A DNA stretch of 64,000 nt, taken from positions 124,001 through 188,000 of the forward strand of contig CALOEL010000005.1 in the NCBI GenBank assembly GCA_942492375.1, given 5' to 3'. The stretch is from JAHEAO01 sp942492375 (GTDB lineage: Bacteria > Pseudomonadota > Alphaproteobacteria > Rhodobacterales > Rhodobacteraceae). The notes under the pieces were generated by a model. That model was not told the DNA's origin. It saw only the letters and a program-made list of their open reading frames with translations, and ran no database searches. Of this stretch, positions 1-8,553 are shown in pieces (within the stretch, counting starts at the first letter, position 1; every line of letters begins with the position of its first letter). Both the position numbers and the translations under genes were made by a program.

Positions 1-1079
1 TCGGCCAGCACTTGGTAGGGACGTTCGGGCAAGATCACGGCGCGTTCGGTGCGGGTGGCGCCGGTATCCATGCCGCGCCCGCTGAACGGGTCGAGCGCGA
101 AGATCTGGCGTTCGACGGTGCCGAACCAGCCGGATTTCTGCGTCTCGGCCCGCTCGCTTTCCAGTTCCTCCAAGGTCCAGGCCAGAGTCCAGTCCTCGCC
201 CTCGGGGGAATGCGCCTCTTCAAGCACCTTGCGGATTGGGCCGGTCTGGCTGGTATAGGCGCTGGAATACATCGGGCCGATATGGAAGCGGCGCAGCCGT
301 TTCGGGTGCAGGTCGTCGAAATCGGTGTCGAAGCCTTGCGCGATGGTCAGAAGCTTCAGCCCGGCGATGGATTGCGACATCAGGTGGCTCTGTGCCTCGG
401 GGAAACGGCGCTGGTCCTTTGGGAGCGCGGTGCGGCCGGCATCCTCGATCTCCATCAGATAGATCGTCGGCAGGTTCACCTGGCTGTCATAGACCGCCCA
501 GTGCAGCAGGTAGCGCCGGCGCCCGTCACCCGCATCGCCGAGCCAGATCGCCTCGGGGTCGTTCTGCGCCCAAAAGAGGCCGCCACGCAACAGCGCCTCG
601 TAATAGAGCCGCTGCGACATGGCGAATTGCAGCTTGGTTGGGATCGCGAGGTCGCTGACGATGGTGCGGATCATCTCGGCCTTGAGGTCGGCCGCCGACA
701 TCATGCCCTTCAGGTGGCGTTCGGCCTGCTGCGCGTCGTTGGCCATGGTCATCAGTTCGCGGAAGACCGGGAAGCCGCTTTCATGGGCGTCGAAGGCGAG
801 CGATCCGAAGAAGGTGCCGGTATCGCGCCCGGTCATCAGGTATTTCATCGAGAGCGCCCGGAACGTGCGCGAGATCGCCTCGACATAGCCGCCGATCACC
901 GCGACGTCGGTCTTGGTCAGCCGGCGCTCCTGCTCCATCGTCGCGGCGACGCGGGCAAGATGGCCGGTGATCGCCTCGAACTTGCGGAAGTAGCGGCGCG
1001 CGGCGAAGGTGTCGGTCAACCCGACATGGTCGCGGGTGAGGTCAGCCTTGATGTCCCGGTTTCCGGTCTCGGTCGCCAC
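1..1079 (-). CDS. Unrecognised protein, C-terminus cut by window edge
   Basis: An open frame runs from a GTG at 1079 off the left edge (359 codons, no stop). The GTG directly follows the TAG of the upstream coiled-coil gene, so the two are almost certainly co-transcribed and probably translationally coupled. The N-terminus begins VATETGNRDIKADLTRDHVG and is predominantly charged and soluble; I see no signal peptide or membrane segment. The codon pattern has the G/C-rich third positions of its neighbours. I do not recognise the family. The tight pairing with a coiled-coil partner suggests a shared structural or membrane-associated complex, which is inference only. A downstream start is possible. 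Confidence 0.7.
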   Translation of the reverse strand, partial: MATETGNRDIKADLTRDHVGLTDTFAARRYFRKFEAITGHLARVAATMEQERRLTKTDVAVIGGYVEAISRTFRALSMKYLMTGRDTGTFFGSLAFDAHESGFPVFRELMTMANDAQQAERHLKGMMSAADLKAEMIRTIVSDLAIPTKLQFAMSQRLYYEALLRGGLFWAQNDPEAIWLGDAGDGRRRYLLHWAVYDSQVNLPTIYLMEIEDAGRTALPKDQRRFPEAQSHLMSQSIAGLKLLTIAQGFDTDFDDLHPKRLRRFHIGPMYSSAYTSQTGPIRKVLEEAHSPEGEDWTLAWTLEELESERAETQKSGWFGTVERQIFALDPFSGRGMDTGATRTERAVILPERPYQVLA

Positions 1080-2156
1080 CTAGGCCCCATACAGGTTCTT
1101 GTCGTGTTTCTCGACGATCTTCTGGAACCGGCGGGCAAAGCGTTCGTCGGCTTTTGCCTTTTGTTCCAGCACCTTGCGGGCGAAGACCATGTGATCCTCG
1201 TGCGCTTCCAGCATGTCGGCCATCCGCGTGTTGGTGGCAGAGCCGATGCCGGCCATCGCCGCCTGCGCTTCCTGGTCCGTCTTCACGCCGATCTCGTTGA
1301 TCCGATGCGCCACGTCCTGCTGCTGCGCGGTCTTCAGCGACTTGGACAGCGCGTCATAGAGCACGACGCGCTGCTTGGTGTCGGTCTGCAGCTTGTTGAT
1401 CAGCACCATCTGCGTCGCGGCCTGGTTCTGCAGCGAGTCGATCCAGGTCTTGCCCTTCTCGATATAGCGTTCCAGCGTCTGGCTTTTCGCCAGCATCACC
1501 TGTTCGGCCTGCACCAGCTCGTTGTAGCGGGTGTTCAGTTCGGCCAGCTGGGTTTCCAGCTTGGTGCGCGCGGCGGCGTCCTGTTCGACGGCGATCTTGT
1601 TCTCGAGCTCGATGATCTTCGGGTCCATGCCCTGGATCTCGGCGCGGGTGCCTTCCAGCTCTCCGACCGTGGCTTCGCGCTCCTCGAGCGTTTCCGACAG
1701 GTTGCCTTCGACCCGTTCCTTCTGCGTGTTCAGCATCGCCAGCTGGCCTTCCAGCAATTTCACGATCACGTCCGACTTGGCGATCAGATCCTGCAGCTTG
1801 TCGTCGATCGAGGCGGTGCGCATCCGCTCCTGCCGCATCGAATCCGATTTTCCCTTGGAGAACACGCCGACGAAGCTTTCCCAGCCGGTCTTGTTGCGCA
1901 TCTCGTCGAAATCCCGCGAGAAGGCGCTGGTCACGTCGTCGAGACCCATGATCAGCTCGGCGATATTGGCGTTCATCAGCTCGGTATGGGCATGGACATC
2001 GTCGAGCGTCGCGTTCTCGATGTCGATGGCGATATCGTCACCCGTTGCCAGCTTCTGGCGGGCGGTGTCGATGGCGCTGGTAATCTCGGTGATCTTCGAC
2101 TGGGCCTCGGCCACGTCCTGCTGGCTTTTTCTGATCTGCGCGTCAAGATCGGCCAT
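1080..2156 (-). CDS. Coiled-coil protein, family not recognised (TelA-like?)
   Basis: A 358-aa protein dominated by heptad-like charged helices (Glu/Lys/Gln-rich, few prolines), mainly residues 1-40 and 120-260. The chosen start is the ATG at 2156 (MADLDAQIRKS), which has AAGGAG 6 nt upstream; a start 8 codons earlier lacks this. There is no signal peptide or transmembrane helix. The helical organisation loosely recalls toxic-anion-resistance (TelA) proteins, but I see no diagnostic motif, so that is only a guess. It ends with TAG directly abutting the GTG of the next gene. Confidence 0.75.
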   Translation of the reverse strand: MADLDAQIRKSQQDVAEAQSKITEITSAIDTARQKLATGDDIAIDIENATLDDVHAHTELMNANIAELIMGLDDVTSAFSRDFDEMRNKTGWESFVGVFSKGKSDSMRQERMRTASIDDKLQDLIAKSDVIVKLLEGQLAMLNTQKERVEGNLSETLEEREATVGELEGTRAEIQGMDPKIIELENKIAVEQDAAARTKLETQLAELNTRYNELVQAEQVMLAKSQTLERYIEKGKTWIDSLQNQAATQMVLINKLQTDTKQRVVLYDALSKSLKTAQQQDVAHRINEIGVKTDQEAQAAMAGIGSATNTRMADMLEAHEDHMVFARKVLEQKAKADERFARRFQKIVEKHDKNLYGA

Positions 2157-2291
2157 GTTCGCTCCTTGCGGTGTCAACAACTTGAATTCTATGTGGGGAT
2201 GCTACTGCAATTGTCAGCCCCCCGTCATCCGTTTTCCGGCGCGCGATCGCCGGCCGGGCCGGAACGGGGTGCGACGAAGCCGGAGGACAGG

Positions 2292-2636
2292 ATGACAGAA
2301 TTGATGATCGAGGTGGCGCAGTCCGCAGCCGCGCCGGAAACCGACCGGCCCGCACCGGACCGGCTGCTGGCCGGCGATCCGGTCTTCACGACATGGAACG
2401 TCGAGGAACGCGACGGGCTTTACTGCGGCATCTGGCAGGCGACGCCGGGCAAGTGGCGGATCGTCTACGAGGAATGGGAATATTGCCGCATCCTGTCCGG
2501 CGTCTCGATCCTGACCGAGGATGGCGGCACGCCGCGCCGGGTCGAGGCGGGCGACAGCTTCATCCTGCGCCCCGGCTTCACCGGCAGCTGGGAAGTGGTC
2601 GAGACCACGGTGAAGGACTACGTGATCCGGCTTTGA
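2292..2636 (+). CDS. Cupin domain protein (cupin_3 / DUF861 type)
   Basis: A 114-aa single-domain protein. The C-terminal two thirds have the cupin_3 pattern: GIWQATPGKWRI, then EEWEYCRILSG, then GDSFILRPGFTGSWEV. This family includes ureidoglycine aminohydrolase-like and ethanolamine-utilisation EutQ-like cupins. The metal-binding histidines of classical cupins are largely absent, as is common in cupin_3. The start at 2292 follows GGAGGA by about 4 nt. The gene is divergent from the coiled-coil gene (135-bp gap). Substrate unknown. Confidence 0.8.
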   Translation: MTELMIEVAQSAAAPETDRPAPDRLLAGDPVFTTWNVEERDGLYCGIWQATPGKWRIVYEEWEYCRILSGVSILTEDGGTPRRVEAGDSFILRPGFTGSWEVVETTVKDYVIRL

Positions 2637-2651
2637 CCGGCATCGGCCCCT

Positions 2652-3428
2652 TCAGGACGTCAATTCCGGGTCCAGATCGGTCGCACCGTAAATCGTTTCG
2701 GGTGACACGATGGTGGGCGGCAGTTCGACCCCGCGATTGGCCATCTCGAACCCTTCGATCCGCACGGATTCGTCATAGCCGCGGATCACCACGCGGGTGC
2801 CGAGCGGGGTCCGGTCGTAAAGGTCGATGACATCCTGGTTGAACAGCCGGATGCAGCCTGCCGAGCCGGAATTGCCGACCGATTGCAGATCGTTGGTGCC
2901 GTGGATGCGGTAATAGGTGTCGCGCTTGCCGGAATAGAGGTAGAGCGCCCGCGCCCCGAGAGGACTGGCGAGTCCACCGGGCACCCCGCCGCTGAACGCG
3001 CCGTAAACCTCGGGCTCTCGTCGCAGCATGTTGCGGGTCGGGGTCCAACCCGGCCATTCCTCCTTGCGGCGGATGACGGTGGGCCGGGACAGCGACCGGC
3101 CCGCGCGGCCGACGCCAATCGGATAGCGCATCGCCATGCCATCGCCCTGAACGAGGTAAAGAAACTTCGCATGGGGGTCGACCTCGATCACGCCCGCACC
3201 CTGGTCGCCGTAATAGGGTACGAGATCGCGGCGATTGACGCCCTGGAGGTATTCGTCGGGTATGCCAGGCAAGAAATAGCCGCTATCCTCGATCGGACCG
3301 TAGCCGGGCGGAAAGTCCTGCGTGACAAGCGCGATGCTGTCGTCGGGCGGCGGCGGCGCACAGGCGGCCAGTCCGCCGAATACCATCATCGCGCTGAAGC
3401 TACGCCGCGAGATCGGCTTTCCGGTCAT
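2652..3428 (-). CDS. L,D-transpeptidase (YkuD) lipoprotein
   Basis: A 258-aa exported protein. The N-terminus (SRRSFSAMMVFGGLAAC) combines twin arginines, a short hydrophobic stretch and a lipobox cysteine near residue 23, so a Tat-exported lipoprotein is likely. The YkuD domain occupies about residues 75-215 and carries the catalytic signature HGTN followed by GNSGSAGCIRL, whose Cys is the nucleophile. L,D-transpeptidases of this family make 3-3 peptidoglycan crosslinks or attach proteins to meso-DAP; which applies here cannot be told. The gene is convergent with the cupin gene, 15 bp apart. Confidence 0.93.
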   Translation of the reverse strand: MTGKPISRRSFSAMMVFGGLAACAPPPPDDSIALVTQDFPPGYGPIEDSGYFLPGIPDEYLQGVNRRDLVPYYGDQGAGVIEVDPHAKFLYLVQGDGMAMRYPIGVGRAGRSLSRPTVIRRKEEWPGWTPTRNMLRREPEVYGAFSGGVPGGLASPLGARALYLYSGKRDTYYRIHGTNDLQSVGNSGSAGCIRLFNQDVIDLYDRTPLGTRVVIRGYDESVRIEGFEMANRGVELPPTIVSPETIYGATDLDPELTS

Positions 3429-3584
3429 TCATTTTCCCCCTGTCAGGCAACACATTCATTCGAGCGCCTAACTGTCTTTGATTCCGCGAGAATTGCAAGG
3501 CCGTGCGTTTCACCCTGTTCTTTGGAGTTCGCCGGCGTCGTTCCAGTGCCCGAAGACGCCGTCAGGATTCCCTTCATCGGGGAT

Positions 3585-3610
3585 GAACGCGACCGGGGCG
3601 ATCAGCGTTC
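3585..3610 (-). terminator. Stem-loop downstream of HD gene
   Basis: GAACGC (3585-3590) and GCGTTC (3605-3610) form a 6-bp stem with a 14-nt loop just after the stop of the HD-domain gene. There is no T-tract, so termination is only plausible. A second small repeat, TTCATC-GGG-GATGAA, lies immediately upstream on the plus strand. Nothing else is evident between 3429 and 3633. Confidence 0.35.
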
Positions 3611-3633
3611 CCGATCAAATTCGGCACGACGGG

Positions 3634-4173
3634 TCAATCGGCACATTCGGCCAGCGCCTGACGGCTGCGGGCGAGCGTTTCGCGGAATTCCTGCAGCGCC
3701 GCGGGCGGCGTCGGCGGCAGGTTGTCCACCACGTCCTCGGCCCAGTCGAGATAGGCGACGCAACGCTTGTCGTCCCAATGCGCGGGCTTCGATGCCGCGA
3801 CGCCCTTCACGTTCGAGGTCTTGTCGCCGAGCTTGATCAGCGCCGCACGCTCGGACTTGCCGGGGGCGTGGGCGATCTGCAGGCGCTTGCGCTCTGCCTT
3901 GTCGAGCGATTTGTCGTCGGTCAGTTCGCGGACGAGTCCCGTCACTTCTGTCCCGAAGCGGGTTTCGAGATCGTCGAAAGTTGCGGGGCAATCCTCGACC
4001 GTGTCATGCAGCCAGGCCGCGGCGACCGCGATCTCGTCGCCGCCGTGGCGGGCGGTGAAATCGACCACTTCGGCAAGATGCTCCTCGTAAGGTTCCTGTG
4101 CTACACCCTTTCGTTTCTGATCTGCGTGAAGTTTGCGTGCGAATTCTTTAGCTTTGTTGACCAATTCTGACAT
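3634..4173 (-). CDS. HD-domain phosphohydrolase, MESH1/SpoT-hydrolase-like
   Basis: A 179-aa protein made almost entirely of an HD hydrolase domain. His appears near residue 30 (YEEHLAEVV), the HD doublet in AAAWLHDTVEDCP (about residues 52-64), and the later Asp in LIKLGDKTSNV (about 113-123). This set resembles the hydrolase half of RelA/SpoT and the stand-alone MESH1-type small-alarmone or NADPH hydrolases. No synthetase, TGS or ACT domain is present. (p)ppGpp hydrolysis is a reasonable hypothesis but unproven. The start at 4173 gives MSELVNKAKEFARKLH. Confidence 0.85.
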   Translation of the reverse strand: MSELVNKAKEFARKLHADQKRKGVAQEPYEEHLAEVVDFTARHGGDEIAVAAAWLHDTVEDCPATFDDLETRFGTEVTGLVRELTDDKSLDKAERKRLQIAHAPGKSERAALIKLGDKTSNVKGVAASKPAHWDDKRCVAYLDWAEDVVDNLPPTPPAALQEFRETLARSRQALAECAD

Positions 4174-4306
4174 GTATTCTCCTGTTTTAACTGCCCGCGC
4201 GGCATGGCTGGCGCAAACATTCGGCAGCAGTCCGAGGGGACAGGTCTTCTATCAATGTGGGAGGTTAACCGGATGTTCCCGGCACGATTGCATTATCTCG
4301 TCCAGC

Positions 4307-4323
4307 CGCTTGCCATGCAAGCG
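4307..4323. repeat. Perfect hyphenated palindrome CGCTTGC-CAT-GCAAGCG
   Basis: Two 7-bp arms are separated by 3 bp in the 250-bp gap between the divergent HD gene and P1 peptidase gene. On the plus strand it is followed by TTTTCTGTCTT, so it could be the terminator of a short unannotated transcript. Its location about 100 bp before the peptidase start also suits an operator. Neither role is shown. Confidence 0.5.
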
Positions 4324-4428
4324 TTTTCTGTCTTCGGCAAGTCAGGCGTGCGGTCCGACACCAACGCCCCTTTGCGCGCAACGTCTTTCGTGAAAGATTA
4401 ATCCGCAAGAACCCATGGGATTGATGTG

Positions 4429-5427
4429 ATGATGCGCCCCGGAGCAAGGAACCTGATCACCGATGTCGCGGGTCTGATGGTCGGCAATGCCGACGATCCG
4501 GCGGTGAAGTCAGGCGTCACCGTTCTGACGGCGGCCGGGCCGTTCACGGCGGCGGTTCACGTCATGGGCGGTGCACCGGGCACGCGCGAGACCGATCTTC
4601 TTGCGCCCGAGAACCTGGTTCAGGAAGTGGATGCCCTCGTGCTTTCGGGGGGCTCGGCTTTGGGGCTTGCCGCCGCCTCGGGCATTGCGGACGCGTTGCG
4701 TCTGGCGGGACGCGGTTTCGACGTCGGCGGCCAGCGCGTCCCGATCGTTCCCGCCGCGATCCTGTTCGACCTTCTGAACGGCGGCGACAAGGACTGGGCC
4801 GAGAACCCCTATCCGCAGTTGGGGCGGCACGCGCTGAGCGATGCGGGCCCGGAATTCGGTCTCGGAAGCGCCGGCGCGGGCTATGGCGCGACGACGGCCG
4901 ACTGCAAGGGGGGCTTGGGTTCTGCCTCTGTGGTGCTGCCCTCGGGCGTGACGGTGGGGGCGCTGGTGGCGGTCAACGCGCTGGGATCGGCGCTGGTGCC
5001 GGGCACCCGGCATTTCTGGGCGGCGCCGTTCGAATTCGGTCACGAATTCGGCGGGCTCGGCATGGCGGTGGGCGATGATCCCGGCGCGCTTCCAGTGACC
5101 AAGCACGGGCCCGGGAAAAACACGACCATTGCCATCGTCGCCACCGATGCCGCGCTGACGCAGGCGCAGGCCAGGCGCATGGCCATCGCCGCCCATGACG
5201 GCATGGCGCGGGCGCTGGTTCCCAGCCATACGCCTCTGGACGGCGATCTGGTCTTTGCCGCCGCGACCGGAGCCAAACCGCTTGCCGATCCGACGGCCGA
5301 TGCCCTTCTGATCGGCCATGCCGCCGCGCTCTGCCTGGCACGGGCGATCGCGCGGGGTGTCTTCAGCGCGACCCCGGCGCCGGGCGATTTGCTGCCCTGC
5401 TGGCAGTCGCTAGAGGCCGCCGACTAG
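4429..5427 (+). CDS. P1-family (S58, DmpA-like) aminopeptidase
   Basis: A protein of about 332 aa. Conserved S58 elements are visible: TDVAGLMVGNADDP near the N-terminus, LSGGSALGLAAASG (about residues 70-83), the GAGYGATTADCKGGLGSAS block (about 145-163) and TVGALVAVNALG. This family of N-terminal-nucleophile hydrolases self-cleaves and releases N-terminal amino acids from peptides or amides. GTG at 4426 and ATGs at 4429 and 4432 are all possible starts; I prefer 4429 from the GGGA 7 nt upstream. The 3' end overlaps the convergent hydrolase gene by 18 bp. Confidence 0.88.
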   Translation: MMRPGARNLITDVAGLMVGNADDPAVKSGVTVLTAAGPFTAAVHVMGGAPGTRETDLLAPENLVQEVDALVLSGGSALGLAAASGIADALRLAGRGFDVGGQRVPIVPAAILFDLLNGGDKDWAENPYPQLGRHALSDAGPEFGLGSAGAGYGATTADCKGGLGSASVVLPSGVTVGALVAVNALGSALVPGTRHFWAAPFEFGHEFGGLGMAVGDDPGALPVTKHGPGKNTTIAIVATDAALTQAQARRMAIAAHDGMARALVPSHTPLDGDLVFAAATGAKPLADPTADALLIGHAAALCLARAIARGVFSATPAPGDLLPCWQSLEAAD

Positions 5428-6210
5428 TGCCGCCGTCAGCGGGCTTTCCGGATCCGTCAGCCCGTCGATGACATCGAAATGATGCCTGCCCGGCTCTACC
5501 CTTAGGTCGGCATTCGGCCATGCCTCTGCCAGCCAGCGCGCCTGGTCGAGGAAGGCGGGGCGTTCATCGCCTCCGACCCAGACGGTGACCGGGACCGGGC
5601 GAGGCTGCAGCAGGACGGGGCTTTCGGCCGCCGCCTCGGCTGCGTCGAGACCAAGTTCGGCATTCATTCGCAGGCCCAGCAGCGGCCTGAGATCCGAGAG
5701 CGGCGATATCGCCACGATCCGGGCCAGGCGTGCGGCAATGCCCGCCGGCAGAGCCACGTCGCGGCAGGCCATCCGTGCGGCCAGATGTCCGCCCGCCGAA
5801 TGGCCGGTGAGGACAAGCGGGCCGTCGATCCAGCCTGCCGCATAGGTGACGGCCCCGGCGATCTCTGCGGTGATGTCGGCGAGCCGCGCCCGCGGCGCCA
5901 GATTGTAGGACGGAAGCGCAACCGCCCAGTCCCGCGCCACCGGTCCGGCGGCGAGATGCGACCAGGACCGGCGGTCGAAATCCAGCCAGAACCCGCCGTG
6001 AACGAAGACCACAAGCCCCCTGGGTTCCTCCGGCGGGAGGAACAGGTCGAGCCGCTGCCGGTCGCCCTCTCCATAGGCACGATCGAGCCGCGCTTGCCCG
6101 GCCCGTACCATCTTTTCGCGCCATGCCTCTGCCTCGGCGTTCCATCGCGCCGGATAGGCATCGCCGCCCGGAATGAACCTGCTGTTCTCGTAGGCGCTGT
6201 CGGGGTCCAC
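5410..6210 (-). CDS. Alpha/beta hydrolase, esterase/arylformamidase-like
   Basis: A 266-aa cytoplasmic alpha/beta hydrolase. It carries the oxyanion motif VFVHGGFW (about residues 67-74), the nucleophile elbow LTGHSAGGHLAARMA (about 133-147), a likely acid in WVGGDERPAF and the catalytic His in PGRHHFDVIDG near the C-terminus. The HGGxW plus GHSAG layout matches the hormone-sensitive-lipase/kynurenine formamidase clan; the substrate is not determined. The GTG at 6210 is chosen because GGAAGG lies 7 nt upstream. It is divergent from the dehydrogenase gene. Confidence 0.9.
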   Translation of the reverse strand: MDPDSAYENSRFIPGGDAYPARWNAEAEAWREKMVRAGQARLDRAYGEGDRQRLDLFLPPEEPRGLVVFVHGGFWLDFDRRSWSHLAAGPVARDWAVALPSYNLAPRARLADITAEIAGAVTYAAGWIDGPLVLTGHSAGGHLAARMACRDVALPAGIAARLARIVAISPLSDLRPLLGLRMNAELGLDAAEAAAESPVLLQPRPVPVTVWVGGDERPAFLDQARWLAEAWPNADLRVEPGRHHFDVIDGLTDPESPLTAALVGGL

Positions 6211-6297
6211 TGTTTACCTTCCGCTTTTCGCCTATATAGCTGGACAAGACCACGGCGCCTATGCTTTGGCGTTCGAAATATCAGACAGAGGTGACAC

Positions 6298-7776
6298 ATG
6301 CTCGATTCCCCCACCGACCTCAAAAGCCTGCTGAAGGACCCCGATCTGCTGGCGACGAAAGCCTATCTGGCCGGCGAATGGGCCGATGCCGCTGACGGCA
6401 AGACCTTCGATGTGACGAACCCCGCCCGGGGCGACGTGATCGCGAAAGTCGCGGACCTGAGCCGCGCGGAATGTACCAAGGCGATTGCCGCGGCCGAGAC
6501 CGCGCAGAAGGACTGGGCGGCCTGGACCGGCAAGGAACGCTCCGCGTGTCTGCGCAAGTGGTTCGAGCTGATGGTGGAACATGCCGACGATCTCGGCACG
6601 ATCCTGACCGCCGAACAGGGAAAGCCTCATGCCGAGGCGAAGGGCGAGGTCACCTATGGCGCCTCGTTCATCGAATGGTTCGCCGAGGAAGCCAAGCGCG
6701 TCTACGGCGAAACCATCCCCGGCCACCAGCGCGACAAGCGGATCACGGTGATCCGCCAGCCGATCGGCGTCGCGGCCTCGATCACGCCATGGAATTTCCC
6801 GAACGCGATGATCACACGCAAGGCAGGCCCCGCCCTGGCGGCAGGCTGCGCTTTCGTCGCACGTCCCGCCGCCGAAACGCCATTGTCGGCGCTGGCGCTG
6901 GGTGTGCTGGCCGACCGTGCGGGCATCCCCAAGGGCGTGCTGTCGATCATCCCGTCCTCGCGCTCCTCGGAGATCGGCAAGGAGTTCTGCGAGAACCCGA
7001 TCGTGCGCAAGCTGACCTTCACCGGTTCGACCGAGGTAGGTCGCATCCTGCTGAAACAGGCCGCCGACCAGATCATGAAATGCTCGATGGAACTTGGCGG
7101 CAACGCGCCGTTCATCGTCTTCGACGATGCCGATCTGGATGCCGCGGTCGAGGGTGCGATGATCTCCAAGTACCGCAATAACGGCCAGACCTGCGTCTGC
7201 GCGAACCGCATCTACGTTCAGGCCGGTGTCTACGACGCTTTCGCCGACAAGCTGAAAGCCGCGGTCGAGAAGATGCAGGTGGGTGACGGCCTGAAGGAAG
7301 GCTCGCAACTTGGCCCGCTGATCAACAAGGGCGCGGTCGAGAAGGTCGAGGAGCATATCGCCGACGCCAAGAAGAAGGGTGGCACGGTGCTGACCGGCGG
7401 CAAGCCGCACGAAAAGGGCGGCACATTCTTCGAACCCACGATCATCACTGGCGCGACGCAGGACATGCTGTTCTCGAAAGAGGAAACCTTCGGCCCCCTG
7501 GCGCCGCTCTTCAAGTTCGATACCGTCGACGACGTGATCGCGATGGCGAATGACACAATCTTCGGCCTTGCCGCCTATTTCTACGCCCGTGACCTCAGCC
7601 GCGTCACGAAAGTGGCCGAGGCGCTGGAATACGGCATGGTCGGGATCAACACGGGCCTGATCTCGACCGAGGTGGCACCGTTCGGCGGCGTCAAGCAATC
7701 GGGGCTGGGCCGCGAAGGATCGCGCCACGGGATGGATGAGTTCATGGAGATGAAATACCTCTGCATCTCGGTGTAA
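6298..7776 (+). CDS. gabD: Succinate-semialdehyde dehydrogenase (GabD-type)
   Basis: A 492-aa aldehyde dehydrogenase that oxidises succinate semialdehyde to succinate using NAD(P)+. Visible elements are the Asn motif ITPWNFPNAM, the Rossmann FTGSTEVGRIL, the general-base Glu in MELGGNAPFIVFDDADLD, and the catalytic Cys (about residue 299) in NGQTCVCANR. The paired Cys two residues on and the C-terminal GVKQSGLGREGSRHG are typical of GabD. The start follows GAGGTG by 5-6 nt. No gabT is adjacent. A strong terminator follows. Confidence 0.93.
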   Translation: MLDSPTDLKSLLKDPDLLATKAYLAGEWADAADGKTFDVTNPARGDVIAKVADLSRAECTKAIAAAETAQKDWAAWTGKERSACLRKWFELMVEHADDLGTILTAEQGKPHAEAKGEVTYGASFIEWFAEEAKRVYGETIPGHQRDKRITVIRQPIGVAASITPWNFPNAMITRKAGPALAAGCAFVARPAAETPLSALALGVLADRAGIPKGVLSIIPSSRSSEIGKEFCENPIVRKLTFTGSTEVGRILLKQAADQIMKCSMELGGNAPFIVFDDADLDAAVEGAMISKYRNNGQTCVCANRIYVQAGVYDAFADKLKAAVEKMQVGDGLKEGSQLGPLINKGAVEKVEEHIADAKKKGGTVLTGGKPHEKGGTFFEPTIITGATQDMLFSKEETFGPLAPLFKFDTVDDVIAMANDTIFGLAAYFYARDLSRVTKVAEALEYGMVGINTGLISTEVAPFGGVKQSGLGREGSRHGMDEFMEMKYLCISV

Positions 7777-7804
7777 CCCACCTCACCTACTTTATCCCCT
7801 GAAA

Positions 7805-7847
7805 ATCCCCGCCGGAGGCATCAAAACTTTTTGCCTCCGGCGGGGAT
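7805..7847 (+). terminator. Strong terminator, also a GC-rich dispersed element
   Basis: A perfect 16-bp stem (7805-7820 with 7832-7847) encloses an 11-nt loop ending in TTTT and is followed by ATTTTAAGG. It lies 28 nt after the gabD stop. The arm GCCTCCGGCGGGGATATTTT is a sequence I recall as recurrent in Rhodobacterales intergenic regions. A degenerate relative with the same AGGATATTTTT core occurs at about 17474-17490. Confidence 0.85.
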
Positions 7848-8007
7848 ATTTTAAGGAAGAAGAAAGGGTGTTCGAGTCAGATTGGCCTTACGGTACAGGC
7901 GGGGACGCCGATGACCGTGGATGAAGAAGGTGCCTCGTCCGGACATTGTCCGGGCGGGGCATTTCTTTTCCAAGGATTGACGGTCCGCGCGCGTCATATT
8001 CAATGTG

Positions 8008-8553
8008 ATGCGGATGAGCGTGACAGATGAAGCCCTTGCCCTTGCGGCGGCCGGCGGCGATGGCGGGGCCTTCGCGGCGCTGCTGGAACGGCGCTATGAC
8101 GCGCTGTTCGCGCTCTGCTTCCTGCTGACCGGGGCACGGGCAGAAGCCGAGGATCTGACGCAGGATATCTGTGCCGCGCTGCCCGCCAAGCTGGCCGGTT
8201 ATCGCGGCGAGGCGCGGGTGTCGACCTGGCTTTACCGTGTCGCGGTCAATGCCGCCCATGACCGTCGCAGGCGAGATGCCGCGCGGGCCAGGGCGGCGGA
8301 TGGCTGGGGCGATTGGGAGGTCAACAGGCGCGCCGGTGACGCGGAGGTGGCGGAGCGTGTGGACTGGCTGCAGGCCGCGATGCGCGCCTTGCCCGACGAT
8401 CTGCGCGACACGCTGGCGCTTTTGCTTGGCGACGAGCTGACCCAGGCGCAGGCGGCGGAGGTGCTGGGGGTCAGCGAGGGTACGATCAGTTGGCGCGTGT
8501 CGGAGGCGAAAAAGCGCCTGCGCGCGCTGCAGGCCGAGGACGACATGCGATGA
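8008..8553 (+). CDS. ECF RNA polymerase sigma factor
   Basis: A 181-aa group 4 sigma factor. Region 2 spans about residues 25-90, with ARAEAEDLTQDICAAL (region 2.2) and GEARVSTWLYRVAVNAAHDRRRRD (2.3-2.4). Region 4 is about 130-178, with LTQAQAAEVLGVSEGTISWRVSEAKKRL as the helix-turn-helix. GTG 8005, ATG 8008 and ATG 8014 are possible starts; no clear ribosome-binding site separates them. The stop overlaps the ATG of the next gene (ATGA), so the two are translationally coupled. ECF genes are usually coupled to their anti-sigma factor, and here the partner is a membrane VWA protein. Confidence 0.93.
   Translation: MRMSVTDEALALAAAGGDGGAFAALLERRYDALFALCFLLTGARAEAEDLTQDICAALPAKLAGYRGEARVSTWLYRVAVNAAHDRRRRDAARARAADGWGDWEVNRRAGDAEVAERVDWLQAAMRALPDDLRDTLALLLGDELTQAQAAEVLGVSEGTISWRVSEAKKRLRALQAEDDMR

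Noticed and set aside
12..2291. Long plus-strand extension upstream of the cupin gene
   Set aside because: Antisense to the two minus-strand genes; the cupin start at 2292 has its own ribosome-binding site.
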